A stretch of 62,000 nucleotides of DNA from Glandiceps talaboti (Eukaryota; Hemichordata; Enteropneusta; Spengelidae). The stretch lies in NCBI RefSeq assembly GCF_964340395.1, contig NC_135560.1, positions 15,957,598-16,019,597 on the forward strand, in the 5' to 3' direction. Made by a program: the position numbers and the translations under genes. Below, piece by piece: positions 37,491 through 48,453 of this stretch (its first letter is position 1; each line of letters opens with the position of its first letter). Below the pieces are notes generated by a model that was given only the letters and a program-made list of their open reading frames with translations, made no database searches and was not told where the DNA came from.

Positions 37491-40400
37491 TCGATAAATA
37501 TATCCTATGTGTCTCGACGTTCAAAATTCTGATGTTTGAGTGTTCATTCTTAGGCGAAGGGTTGTTATAAGTAGAAGGCAGAGCAGACGTTTCTAGTATT
37601 ACGTCTTTCTCAGTGTATCATCCTCGGAGAGTTGATGGTGACTCACAGCCAAGTTATGCTTCGTGTAGTCGAGTAGGCTTCCTTCTAATCCATTTTGATA
37701 CGTACTGGGCATTGGATATAACTAAACAAAAACAGAATTGAAACGAAAAAAGACAATATTCGATTCAGTTTTTATCTTTTCGTCAAAATCGGCAAGATAG
37801 TTGAGTAACTTCACTGAACGTGTCAAGGTGGTATATCCATCTCTTGCATAACACGACTACTACTGGACATGACTTTGAAATCCATCGAGAAATACATTTC
37901 TTTTAAAATCTTCTTTCGAATTTTCAACCGCTTTTTAAAATCCTGTATAGTTTGACGTTCGTTACGTCACATATATGCTGGAGTTAAGACTAGGGGAATA
38001 TGTACCACCTAGGAATTAGTTGTGTACAATAACTATTCAATCTATTAATCTTAGTGGGTCAGTGTTTTGCAGTTACTACAAAACTATCACTGGTGCCCAT
38101 ATTTCTGTATCATATTCATTTAATAGAATGACAATTTTAAATTTGGAAATATTCAAGTTCGAGGTTAAATAATATATCGACTTTAAACTTGAAACACCAA
38201 ACTGATCATCAACCCGGACGTCTCAGAACATAATTCGAATGGCGTTAGTCACATCTTTAGCAATCATTTGCAGGAGAAACTTGTTCCATTTGAGTATTAT
38301 GTGTGTTAGTCTGCCTTCATTCCTAGCTCAATTTCAAACTACCAAAACATTGGGTACAATTCAGGAAAACAGATAGTTTGCAAATTGTTTGTTTACACAT
38401 TTTGTATAAAATGGAGAATACATTAAACGCTTTCTTGTAGTGGATTACTCCTTAGTGATACACCCATCACCCATAGATAGAATTGCATTTTTAAATAACA
38501 AACAGTGTCTGTACGTGATTTTCGAGTTACATAATGAAATTTACGGCGCATCCATTCTGTAAATATGTGTGGTGATTGTTAACCTGAAATAACTACTAGT
38601 ATACGTTTCACGATGTCAGTTTCACAACACACATTATTAACGTGGTTGATAAGACTCCACGTGTAGTCAACAACAACGCAAACAGTTTTGTCCATTGCAG
38701 TGTTTACAAAATATGAATTTGGGGCACCTTAATTCTGTATGTGGAAATCATGCCATAAATATTTCCTCCCATATGAGTTGCCTGGCTCCTCAGTTATTTA
38801 TCGTGAACACACACACCCGAATGAAGAATTCGTGTTGCTCTGAGAACGATTGAGAAACTACCGGCAATGTAGGCAATGCTGTTCCGGACGCCCTCTTTCA
38901 CATGACAGCCTAAGTCGTTTTTCATACACTTAGTTTCGTGTGATTTCAGCTTGAAATTGCCTAGATGTGGACGGAATATTTTTTTGGCGACGTCTTACCA
39001 AATTTCCCACTAGAGCCATTGCGTTGTAATTTTGTTATCATTACATTTTACGTGCGATTTCGCTCCATTTCATTCCTATTTTATTGAAGCAATTATATGC
39101 TAAGGTATTGTGTATGTAATTTAGCAGTTTACCTAACGTCGAAATTTGCAGTGTCCTATCACCTGTCTGGAATACACGAGCATCGCCTTATTCGTTAAAC
39201 TTTGCGATTAAGAAGTTAATGGAGTAAGGAGAGGTTAAATTCAACGTTTAGGGTCTGATCATGGAAATTACCTGGCCAACATAATGCAAAGTCGACTAAC
39301 TCGATTTCGCTACTTAAGACAAACCGCGGCATAGTTTTAGGCTATACAGTACAGTGTGGGCTCGGCGGGACTCCTTGTACAAACCAGACACTCCTTTTGT
39401 GTCATTGGATTCGTGATAGTAGTATAGAAACACGATGGGAATGTTTTTGTGGTTATCATTGATTTAGAAAGGGAACCACTCCCGTACAATCGGCTCTCAA
39501 TGAACAACGCGGCGAAGAAAAAAAATGGCCGTTTAGAGGTCGACCCTAGTGTAATACTAGTGTGTGATCTAATTAATACGCTGGCATCGTCTGTTCGTTA
39601 TAATCGCGTTATAAGAACTTCAAACACATTTATCTCTAAATTTCCAACTCTTGATAAACCTTCCACTATAAACACACAGATTGCATGTATCATAGGGTTT
39701 CCCTCAGCTCACAGGTTCGTCACAAAGCCCACTTAAAACAGACCCCGTGTTTACCTGTGCACCCAGACAGACTGGCGCCACTGCTTTGTTTGCCGTCTAT
39801 GACGTTGATTATGCTGGATATCCCCCAACTCTCGTAGTAGTAATCAACGCGGGGTTTTTTTTCGTGTAAATATACCGTAAAACTCAACTGGTTTTCACTC
39901 AAATACTTTACTTAATTATGATAGAAAGGCATGACTGTATTTCCAAAATTAAGAGAGCATAAATGCATTCGACATTAGCAGTGATTGTGCGACGAAATTT
40001 GAAGCAAAGCTATTCGAAAATGCTTCATGTGTATATATCTACACGCTCGCTGTGTAATTTACGCAAGGACGTTTTAACATTCAGTGTTACAAGGTCCTTT
40101 GCTATTTGTTATTTTTTCTTAAATTCCCAGTCGATTTCTTTCCGGTGTCAGTTGGTTTTTCTAAAGCTGAATTCAGTTGCGTCATCGGGGTATTTTAAAT
40201 GAAGAACGACTTAATCTGAGACAAAGGTTCTATTTCACTCCTGTATATTGATTGGTAATGTGTTTAGGAGCTTTGGCGTTAACGTAGATATACTTTTGTT
40301 AACAGCTTATAAACCCGCCAAAGAACGGCTTCACAAGGTGTGAAATGCCTTGTTTTAAGGATTTCGAATTAATTGTGTGTTTTACACCTTCTTGTTTGGT

Positions 40401-41598
40401 GGGAGTTGTTTTCATTTCCGTGCCAAATATTTTTTTCAAGTGTAAATAGTGTGTCAGACTTTTCTTTGAAAACTAAACCAAATTTAAACATGCCAAACAA
40501 ATTTATCAACTAAAAAAATGGGTGTAAACACAAGGATAATTTTCAGTTTGCATTCCTCTCTAAACTGGAAAACAATCCGTCCCTCGATTCAAATCATGTT
40601 GCGTTGTTAAAATGCTTCTCATTTATTACAGTAGATATTTTCACTCAACCTTTCATGTTTTTAGAGTTACACTTCTTATATATTCTGTTTGGTACTCGTT
40701 TATAGTTTCGTATTGCCATTACTAATTTGAGTTTCAGTAAATATGGAAGTGTCTCATACCAGTTGTAGCATGGAGGTAGACATCTTGTACCACCACCAAC
40801 ACCAACACCACCACCACCACCACCATCACCATGTTTTTCTGTGATTGTAAGAACCCACAACTGCTTATGCCTTGTGAATGCAGCGGGTGATATTTCATCA
40901 AATAATGCCTTGGCCAACAATCCTGCCTGTCAAAATGATATACCAAAGGAAAACCGACGATGCATGATCGTTCGCGTTTTCTTAATTTACTCTATTTCTT
41001 TCATTTGGGGTTTGTAAGAAAAAACAACGACGTTCTTGATTCAAATATCCGCGTCGGTCAAACTACAACCCTCATTTCAAACTGGTACGAAAACAATGTG
41101 ATGTTTATCGCGAAACAGACTCCTGGAAAGGGTTTGAGTTTATACGCTCGGCTTTTAGACACTCCAACCGTCACTTCCAGTCAGTCAGTTAGTCAGTTAG
41201 TCAGAAAAAATGCGTTTACGTACAAACAAAACGGAATTACTTCACCCCGTGCACTCTTCCCGCCCCTTGACGCTGTGCTACATTCGTTTAACTCCATGAC
41301 CTTCCATTGTTTCGCTGATTCCAATTAAAACTTGACCTAACAGTAATTTCAGATTATCATTTGTCCAGTACGCGTTTTACTCGTTCGTTAAGACTGTAAA
41401 CAGACTACACATTACACAAACACTGCCGAACGTCATGGAAATTAACATCAAAAGAAACAAACGTTTTTTAAGCGTAAAGTTGTTGACTGTCTCACTTTGC
41501 TTTAGCAAAATATGCAATCACTCATCAGCACACACACACACACACAGAGCTTTGGATGTCCTTTTTTATGTAAAATGTAATTAGACCCTTAGATCCTG
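37491..41598. other. Non-coding DNA downstream of FoxB
   Basis: No gene recognised. Open frames at 39449-39736, 39963-40202 and 40960-41328 (plus) have no known motif. Minor repeats are (CCA)n at 40790-40831, an AGTC/AGTT tract at 41179-41204 and (CA)n at 41529-41546. Confidence 0.5.
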
Positions 41599-41599
41599 T

Positions 41600-41722
41600 T
41601 TAGGATTATTACGCAACGAAATTAATAATAGCCACACTTAATTAAAGGCTTTATTCTTGATAACATATTTATATTTAATATTTGTTGAGATTAATTTTTG
41701 TGTTAATCGATAAATTCGGGTG
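41600..41722. promoter_or_regulatory. Dense TAAT/ATTA cluster, candidate enhancer
   Basis: At least six ATTA/TAAT homeodomain core words occur in about 120 bases (TTATTACG, AATTAATAATAG, TTAATTAA, TTTAATAT, GATTAATT, GTTAATCGATAA). The AT-rich background makes some of this expected by chance, so support is weak. Confidence 0.2.
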
Positions 41723-43072
41723 CTAAATAGATGAGAGAACGGGTCTATCACGTACGATCTTTCTAATGACGTAATCTTAAGTTATCGTCACTATCTTTGT
41801 GGTCGTTGATCATTGAACACACACAAAATGAAGAAGAGAATAAAAAATCACCTAAATTTTACAATATTGTTGGTAAATACTACTCGTCGTATCTGTTGTT
41901 GAAGATATGTGATGAATTTGGAGAGAAAACTGTTTGTCATCGCGCTGAAAATTAGTATGCTTTTTTAGTCGGTCATGAGAAAATTCGCCAGCTTTTGCTC
42001 AATATATGATGTTGTTTTAATCATACAGTTTACATGCCATCGTCACCTGGACAGTGATGACACTGTGTCATGTCAAGGTAGTCTCCGTCTATTAATAGAT
42101 TTATTAGAATGTGGGCGATTTTTTAAGCACAACAACCCAAAATGCCGTACATGCAATGCGCGATGTTTAAAACGGACTTACACAGGTAACAACGGGATTT
42201 CTCGAGACTTTTAGTTTACTGGTCCAATGGTATGGTGGTCAATGAAAATGTCATCAAAGTCGGTGCAATCACTGTTTATTCACACTCAGCCCGAGGCGAG
42301 TCCAACATGTGTACGACATGATAAAGCAAATTATACCTTAGCAAGCAGTATACTCGACTAGCGTTTTTTTTAAACACGAATTTGTGCTAAGTATTGGAAC
42401 TTTCATGTATAACATTTAGCAAGCCAAAGTGAAATACGCTCTTTTGTATAGGTTTCTCATTAAGAAAAGTCACTGTAAAGGTTTCAAATTTTTTATAACC
42501 GGGTTTCTCATTTTAGCAACAAGGCAAAAAAAAAATTACCATTGAACTCCTTTGTAGACATTGAAAGAATCTTTGAATGACCACAGGTGGTTCGGTGTCA
42601 TTGACTACCAAGTGAGAAACTTAACGCATTTTCTTTTCAGTGGATTAGTGCAAACAATGTGAACAGATGATGTGATCTGCTACTGTAATACGCATTCATG
42701 TTTGGCGCTTTTCTTGAGCTATTTAACAGACAGGCCCAAGCATTACTTTTAAGTGTATTCTTCACATCTGGATATTTTCCTTTATTTCAAGACAGGACTG
42801 ACTGGGTATGTCGACCCATGCATTGTCAACAGATGGACAGTGTTGGTGGGGTATTTTGTGTTACAGGCGAACAAAACCGCCATTCTTGTACACTACTCAA
42901 TGTTTTAAATTTACACCATGAGTCCCTTTTCTTCCTTTGTCGTTTGTTTGCACTATACATACTCAGAGTGAAAAGGAGCTTGTTTACGTGTAGATTTAGG
43001 AAAGATTGAAGTTGTAAAAGGAGGGCTCAGGCTCGATAATCCACTTTTCAAGTAATACAAACAATACCAGTC
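41723..43072. other. Non-coding DNA with small open frames
   Basis: A 79-codon plus frame at 41975-42214 is Cys-rich (includes CRTCNARC), has a GTAAC donor-like site near its end and matches no known family. A 103-codon frame at 42698-43009 is featureless. No gene is called. Confidence 0.4.
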
Positions 43073-43222
43073 ATGCAGAAGCCTCACACCGTGTTGCACA
43101 TTCGCCCAGACTCAGCAAAACTGTCCACGCGGAAACCATCATTTCTTTACTCTGGTCAGTTGGGAGTACCCGTTCTACTGTACGAAGGCTATGAATCGGA
43201 AGGTTACCTTGCCAACGGGTGA
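43073..43222 (+). CDS. Small ORF, 49 residues, unrecognised
   Basis: An ATG-to-TGA frame sits in a locally GC-richer patch. It contains KLSTRKPSFLYSGQLG and LLYEGYESEGYLANG, a more protein-like composition than most chance frames in the window. There is no signal peptide, membrane segment or recognised domain. It might be a micropeptide, an exon fragment or chance. No splice signals were convincing. Confidence 0.15.
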   Translation: MQKPHTVLHIRPDSAKLSTRKPSFLYSGQLGVPVLLYEGYESEGYLANG

Positions 43223-43810
43223 ACTGCAACGTCATGAATTCATATCGAGTCTACAAAGTACCACAGCCAATGATCACATACCATACAATATCTCAACGGT
43301 CAACATGAATGGGAAAAATGGGAAAAAAAACTCATAATTAGTTTTGACCATTTAAAACAAATATTGAAGTAGGTCAACTCTTCTTCAATGTACATTTCGA
43401 TTTTCTTGTTTTTCTGTTGTGACCCCCATTGAAGATGGGCGGTTATTCAGTCAACAGTCTATTAATAACCGCAGCAGCAATGGATGTCACCAAAGAACTG
43501 AAAAAAAACCCGACCAATTGCTGTTTAACATGTCGATATTTTAAGAATTAAATAAAATACACATCTGTACTGTGGAAAGTTGGTCTTTGGGGAATCTAAC
43601 TTTATATGAACCATCCAAGCTGTTCATCTATATGCTGTGAATGTAAACGATGCTGTCACCATGTCGGCCTGGTTATAAGGTTTACACAAATGGATCGGAA
43701 TAACATGAAATATTACCCTAGGATCAGCGTACACACGCGATATACAGATATGATTTGTATAGCACAGTATGGTGGGAAATAGGATTGGGAATAAATCCTA
43801 AACTACATAC
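43223..43810. other. Non-coding DNA
   Basis: No gene or repeat recognised. Confidence 0.5.
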
Positions 43811-44035
43811 ATGTGTACATTTTTTTTGTTCTTACTACTTTTACTCTGCGATTCCACAATAACAGTCGTCACATGCACACGGTATGAAAGATCATTATTC
43901 ACGTGTGGCCGCAATACAATGACGAAGGTTATATTCGCGATTCGTTTTAGATCTCTCTTTCAACTACTTGCAAAATACGGGCGTTCTTTTTTTTGGACAG
44001 TTAAACACCCAATTTTCACAATCTCTCGTCCTTAG
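43811..44035 (+). CDS. Small ORF with hydrophobic N-terminus, doubtful
   Basis: A 74-residue frame starts MCTFFLFLLLLLCDSTITVV, like a signal peptide, followed by a basic, mostly non-descript tail. The hydrophobic start is largely encoded by a T-rich tract, so it may be an artefact of composition. It lies just upstream of a second ORF with a secretory-type start. No family is recognised. Confidence 0.12.
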   Translation: MCTFFLFLLLLLCDSTITVVTCTRYERSLFTCGRNTMTKVIFAIRFRSLFQLLAKYGRSFFWTVKHPIFTISRP

Positions 44036-44103
44036 CTGTTTGGTGATTTTAAACCAACAACAAATTAGTTAATTAATATGCCACGATTACTCATGCAAAA
44101 TTA

Positions 44104-44355
44104 ATGGCACTTGCGAAAGGTGAGAGCTTATTCACCTTTTTTTTATTGTTGACCGCCACTGCATCGCTCAACAGCCTTCCTTTCTTCTCACATCTGTTCC
44201 GTCGTCCGAGCGAAGTAGCCGGCCTACGGAGCCAATTCCAACGAAGAGAAGTCTGTCAGACGACCAGGTATCGACGTCGGTGCTTCAAAAGATGCTGCGG
44301 TGTCGGAGAGACACGCGCGAGGCCAAAGCGTCCCGGGCTTTGCCTAAACAAATAA
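44104..44355 (+). CDS. Candidate small secreted basic Cys-containing peptide
   Basis: The 83-residue frame has a signal-peptide-like N-terminus (hydrophobic core SLFTFFLLLTATASL at residues 8-22). A basic segment follows, with RR at 34-35 and other dibasic sites. The C-terminus is Cys-rich (VCQ, RRRCFKRCCGVG, GLCLNK; five cysteines). The segment is GC-richer than its flanks and the stop codon overlaps an AATAAA poly(A)-type word. Such an arrangement resembles a secreted peptide precursor, but five cysteines is an odd number and no family is recognised. An AGGTATCG donor-like site inside the frame means it could instead be a first coding exon. Confidence 0.3.
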   Translation: MALAKGESLFTFFLLLTATASLNSLPFFSHLFRRPSEVAGLRSQFQRREVCQTTRYRRRCFKRCCGVGETRARPKRPGLCLNK

Positions 44356-46149
44356 ATGATAATTTTCTTCGTTATACGAGTTTTACTTCCGCACTCAAAC
44401 AAGGGGTCTTTTTTTGGGGGGACGCCCATGCCTTGTTGTATTCGGGGCATTGAATTGGTAACTTGATTGGCTTGTAAAGCTCTATTCACGAATCTGTGTT
44501 AGTTTAGTTGATCTATGCTGAATAAGGCTAAGTCAAACAGCCACTGATTAAGAATGTAATGATATCGAATAACATTTACATTTCTGGCTTGTAGTTTGGT
44601 ATACCAAAGAACAGGTCGATTGGGCCTCAAGCCATCTACTATCAATGTGATAAATGACCGCTAAAACAATATTTTTCACACATGGCTGTACTCGGTCCGG
44701 ACAGGGTCTCTTTTAACTAGTTGTTACCTATTTTCAGTCTTTCTTTTTCCTCTCGGTGACCGATTTAACAGACGTAAAATAGATTACTGCACCTGGTCAC
44801 GTGTCACATACCCGCTGAAGTCACCTAAAAACAAAATATGTGAACAGTTCGCTTGCTCTGATGAGCTTGAAGAATTATAGACACAAAACTTTTGTCAAAA
44901 GTCGAGGTCATTTTGAAACAAAATTTATCATCACAATATGTCACGGGTGTTTTTATTTGTCTTACTAGTGAACTTTTACGAGATTTTCTATTTAAAAAAA
45001 TTTCTGGCGGGAAACTTCTGAAATGGACAAGGTCGGATGCACTGTTCGGCGATACATCATATGTCAGCCATAGATATCGCTAAGTTTGCCATATCTAAAT
45101 ACACACAGCTGGCTGCCGTTACGATTCTTCTCTCGATCTTGAGAAATTTGCCAAATATTACCGTTATGTTTAACAGGATGCTTGCGACCATATGTGATCT
45201 GTTGAACGAGCAAACTCGATAGCCTCATTCTCTAAATCCTAAGGTAAACAGTACATTATATTATTAAACTTGAAGAAACTTAAAATACTTCCAGTGCCTG
45301 GACTTCAACATTTATGGTGGCGAAAAAAAACGAAGACGTGGTGATTGACAATGTGGCTATTACACCAGTCATGAATCGAATTTTTTCTTTAAAAAATATT
45401 GGTTTTAAAATATCTCTATAAAGTAGTAGGAAGCCCCAGTGTTGACAAAACGATTAACAAGTTTGATGTCATGATAAGCACGGTTTGTTATTGTCACACC
45501 TCGTTGAGAAATCTGCACACGTTCACACCTGATGTGTGAAAACGGGGCGGGCAAATAGATCAGAATGACCTGACCTCCGAAGAACCAAGATTAGGCGTAC
45601 GAATTGTCCAGTTCTCTAAGTGCTTTTTTTCTTCTACACATCTGTTTGAAGCATGATCCTCAGAACCACGTAGATAATATGCGTTCGATGAAACGAATTT
45701 GTCTAGGTGTTTGTTCAATCATTTTCTCATTGCGTACCAAGGGACGAAATTAGACACATGAAATGTACACGGTTACCACGCCGATGGCATACCAAATGAC
45801 TTATTTACCGTGACCACGGGCCTGGGCGGGAGAGTCAAGAGTTTAACTTTGACTCGCAGCAGATTGGCATTTACTCAAATGACATTTTTCACGCCTTGCG
45901 AGGAGGAAAATTGGATTTGGAGATCTAAATGGTTTGATGAAAGAGATTTGGGAGTAATAGAAAGTCGAAGAGCTTGATTAAAGTGCTGGAGTCTCACGTT
46001 TGAAGCAAATACATTCATTTGTAGATCTAAGCCCTTAACGATATTGGATCGCCTAGAACGTAGTGCATAAAGCCTCGGCTAACACGTAATTACACAGTGT
46101 AATTTCAATATTAGTAAAACTTTGCCGACTGTGGAGAGATGTGTCCAAC
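44356..46149. other. Non-coding DNA
   Basis: No gene recognised. Frames at 44892-45083 and 45037-45222 are featureless. A 32-codon plus ORF at 45879-45977 (with NWIWRSKWFDERD) is noted under findings only. Confidence 0.45.
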
Positions 46150-46330
46150 TGCAATGCAAACAACAATCGCTAGCGGTCACTTTAGTGGGTTATTTATTGT
46201 CTCGTCTTGGGCTAATTGGGCAACAGCCAGGGAGATATATTGAGCGATTCCACACAATCCGACACATTCACCCATTCGGCGCATGCGATTCTTCTTAATC
46301 TCTCGGGTTTTTTTTAGATAGAAGAGCTAT
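46150..46330. promoter_or_regulatory. Candidate regulatory element with POU/SOX and NRF1-like words
   Basis: ATGCAAA (46154-46160) is followed one base later by AACAAT (46162-46167), which are POU and SOX core words. The stretch also holds TTATTTATTG, CTAATTGG, and GCGCATGCG at 46279-46287, an NRF1-like word. The concentration is unusual for this window. It lies about 10 kb downstream of FoxB, so action on FoxB is inference only. Confidence 0.25.
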
Positions 46331-46719
46331 TCACGTATCTACTTGTTAGGACGTTACATATTTGGTGAGAGTAATTTCTCTGTTCACTTTCTATCTCGAA
46401 GACACAGCATCAATTTAAAACCAAAGCTGACGGCTATACAGTCACTCTGTAAGCACTCTCAGGCATTCTTAACCCCCAAATGAACCCGAAATGTCATTTC
46501 AACCGATCGAGAGAAAAAAATACCCTTTTGTATATGAACATATGAGCGGACACCCACCACTGGACAAACAGACAAATTATCAACACACCTGTAACACAAA
46601 CCAAACAAATCACACACCTTGTTTATTTCATTCGTCTATCTGTACAACGATTGCATTCATAAAAATGCATTAATTTCAATTTTCAGGAGGCACTGAAGAC
46701 ATATGAAATTAACAAGATA
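46331..46719. other. Non-coding DNA
   Basis: A 60-codon plus frame at 46491-46673 is CA-rich and featureless. Nothing else is seen. Confidence 0.45.
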
Positions 46720-46880
46720 ATATTTACATATTTATTTATAGCCCGACGAGTTACAAATACTCAAAAGATAAATATATTAATATTTATGACGTAATTAAAC
46801 TTGATGTCTGGCTTTTTTAAGATGTGCAAATAAAACCCACCCTCAGTCAATTACATTAATTGGTTTGCTGCTTATTATTA
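46720..46880. promoter_or_regulatory. Candidate homeodomain/forkhead-site cluster
   Basis: This AT-rich block contains TATTTACATA (forkhead-like), GACGTAATTAAAC, GTGCAAATAAAA and the paired CAATTACATTAATTGG. Sites are close together and partly symmetric. It could be a FoxB-territory enhancer, but AT-rich sequence yields such words easily. Confidence 0.2.
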
Positions 46881-47509
46881 TAGCTTATTTATGTCCCTTG
46901 TAGGTTTGAATGTGTAAGTAATTCTTCAACACTATACTATTCAATATTTGAAACAGTCTCCGGGTTGAAAGCCTCTGGGAACTGTCGACACTTACTGTCG
47001 AAAATGTCACATCTGAAAAAAAAATCTTGAATTCAGCCACACCTACGAATATATCGTGGAAGTTTTTCGACATTCAACGTGTGAACTAATAATGCACCGT
47101 GCCGACCCCTAGCGGCGATGGGCAATAAAAGTACAAAAGCAACGCAAGTTGAATGAAATCAAACATGCCTAGTCGTTCTTTAATATTAGAAAACTACGGT
47201 ATAGAAATTCCCCTGGCACCTCGAGTAACAAGCCGATTTCAAAGTGTAATATCGCCATACTCAACGAATGGAGGGATGATCAATGGCCACACTGCTCGTT
47301 CATCATTCCCGGCACGCCGTTCACACAAAGCACGTCAGTTTGAGTGAATTTGAAAAGGAAAGAAATGTGCGTTTTCAGATAAAACAGTAGCCATTTTCTG
47401 TCTCTGCCGAGAGTACTTCATCGCTCATACAGTTGTATTTTTCTCCTCCCACATATCCATGAAGATTACCCGACTCAGGCTGGCATTTGACCGTATTCCA
47501 CTTTTAAAT
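46881..47509. other. Non-coding DNA
   Basis: No gene recognised. A 64-codon plus frame at 47153-47347 matches nothing known. Confidence 0.45.
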
Positions 47510-47626
47510 ATTTTTTTTTTTTTTTTTAAAAAACGTAAAATCTTCTGAACTCTAAAAATTGAAATGCTAGATTCGAACCCACTGCACGACACCGTTTCTC
47601 TTGTGATCTCACGAACTGAAGTGCCG
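47510..47626 (-). mobile_element. Probable tRNA-derived SINE-like fragment
   Basis: Read on the minus strand, CACTTCAGTTCGTGAGATC resembles the A-box/D-arm region of a tRNA (compare AGCTCAGTTGGTTAGAGC). About 30 bases later GTGGGTTCGAATC matches a B box/T-arm. A short unique body of about 45 bases then leads to an A-rich tail of about 18 bases (47510-47527 as Ts on plus). The T-stem pairs poorly, so it is not a functional tRNA. Head, body and poly(A) order is that of a short SINE or retroposed tRNA. Target-site duplications were not confirmed. Confidence 0.35.
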
Positions 47627-48128
47627 AAAGTGGTTGGATGTTTATTTTCGTGTCGATGCAACTAGTTTTTGGAGAAGTGAGGTATTCACGAATATGTTTG
47701 TTTATTTGTGTCTGTTGTTTACCTTACGGATTTGATGCAATGTACACGATAGTCAGCAGCCATGTTTTGTGCCAACAATTGCCACGACGGTATATCAACA
47801 TTAAATGGAAATGAGGGTCCACAAGAATCAATATGTATTTTGACAGCTATTACTTCCACAGCTGTGTTGAAAATGTAAATGGTTACCGTACAGGTATGTG
47901 TCAGCAGTTATATGCTTCACTGCGCTCAGAAAAAAAAAATATGATAAAAGGTGTATTCAGAATTATCTAAATTGAAATTAACAAATATCAATCTTAGAGC
48001 AATTCCATGGATTTTAATGAACACTTTCAGAACACTCATTGAAAACACTCCAATAATCACAGAATACTTGCCACATAATCAACAATAAATTCAGTTCTCG
48101 TCAGTTCTCCCATATTATATATCCACAT

Positions 48129-48131
<3 letters not shown>
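47627..48131. other. Non-coding DNA
   Basis: Nothing recognised. Confidence 0.5.
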
Positions 48132-48160
<29 letters not shown>

Positions 48161-48319
48161 TGTATGTATGTATGTATGTGTGTGTATGTATGTATGTATG
48201 TGTGTTTATGTATGTATGTATGTATGTATGTATGTATGTATGTATGTATGTATGTATGTATGTATGTATGTATGTATGTATTTATTGGATATGGGTGTGT
48301 CTATGTCATATATATGTGA

Positions 48320-48384
<65 letters not shown>

Positions 48385-48388
48385 TATA

Positions 48389-48432
<44 letters not shown>

Positions 48433-48453
48433 GTGTGTGTATGTGTATGTAAG
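48132..48453. repeat. Compound microsatellite (TATG)n-(AT)n-(GT)n
   Basis: (TATG)n with two TGTG interruptions runs at 48132-48282. A 35-base non-repeat gap follows, then (AT)n at about 48319-48400 and (GT)n to 48453. Plus-strand Tyr/Val/Cys frames are artefacts. Confidence 0.95.
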
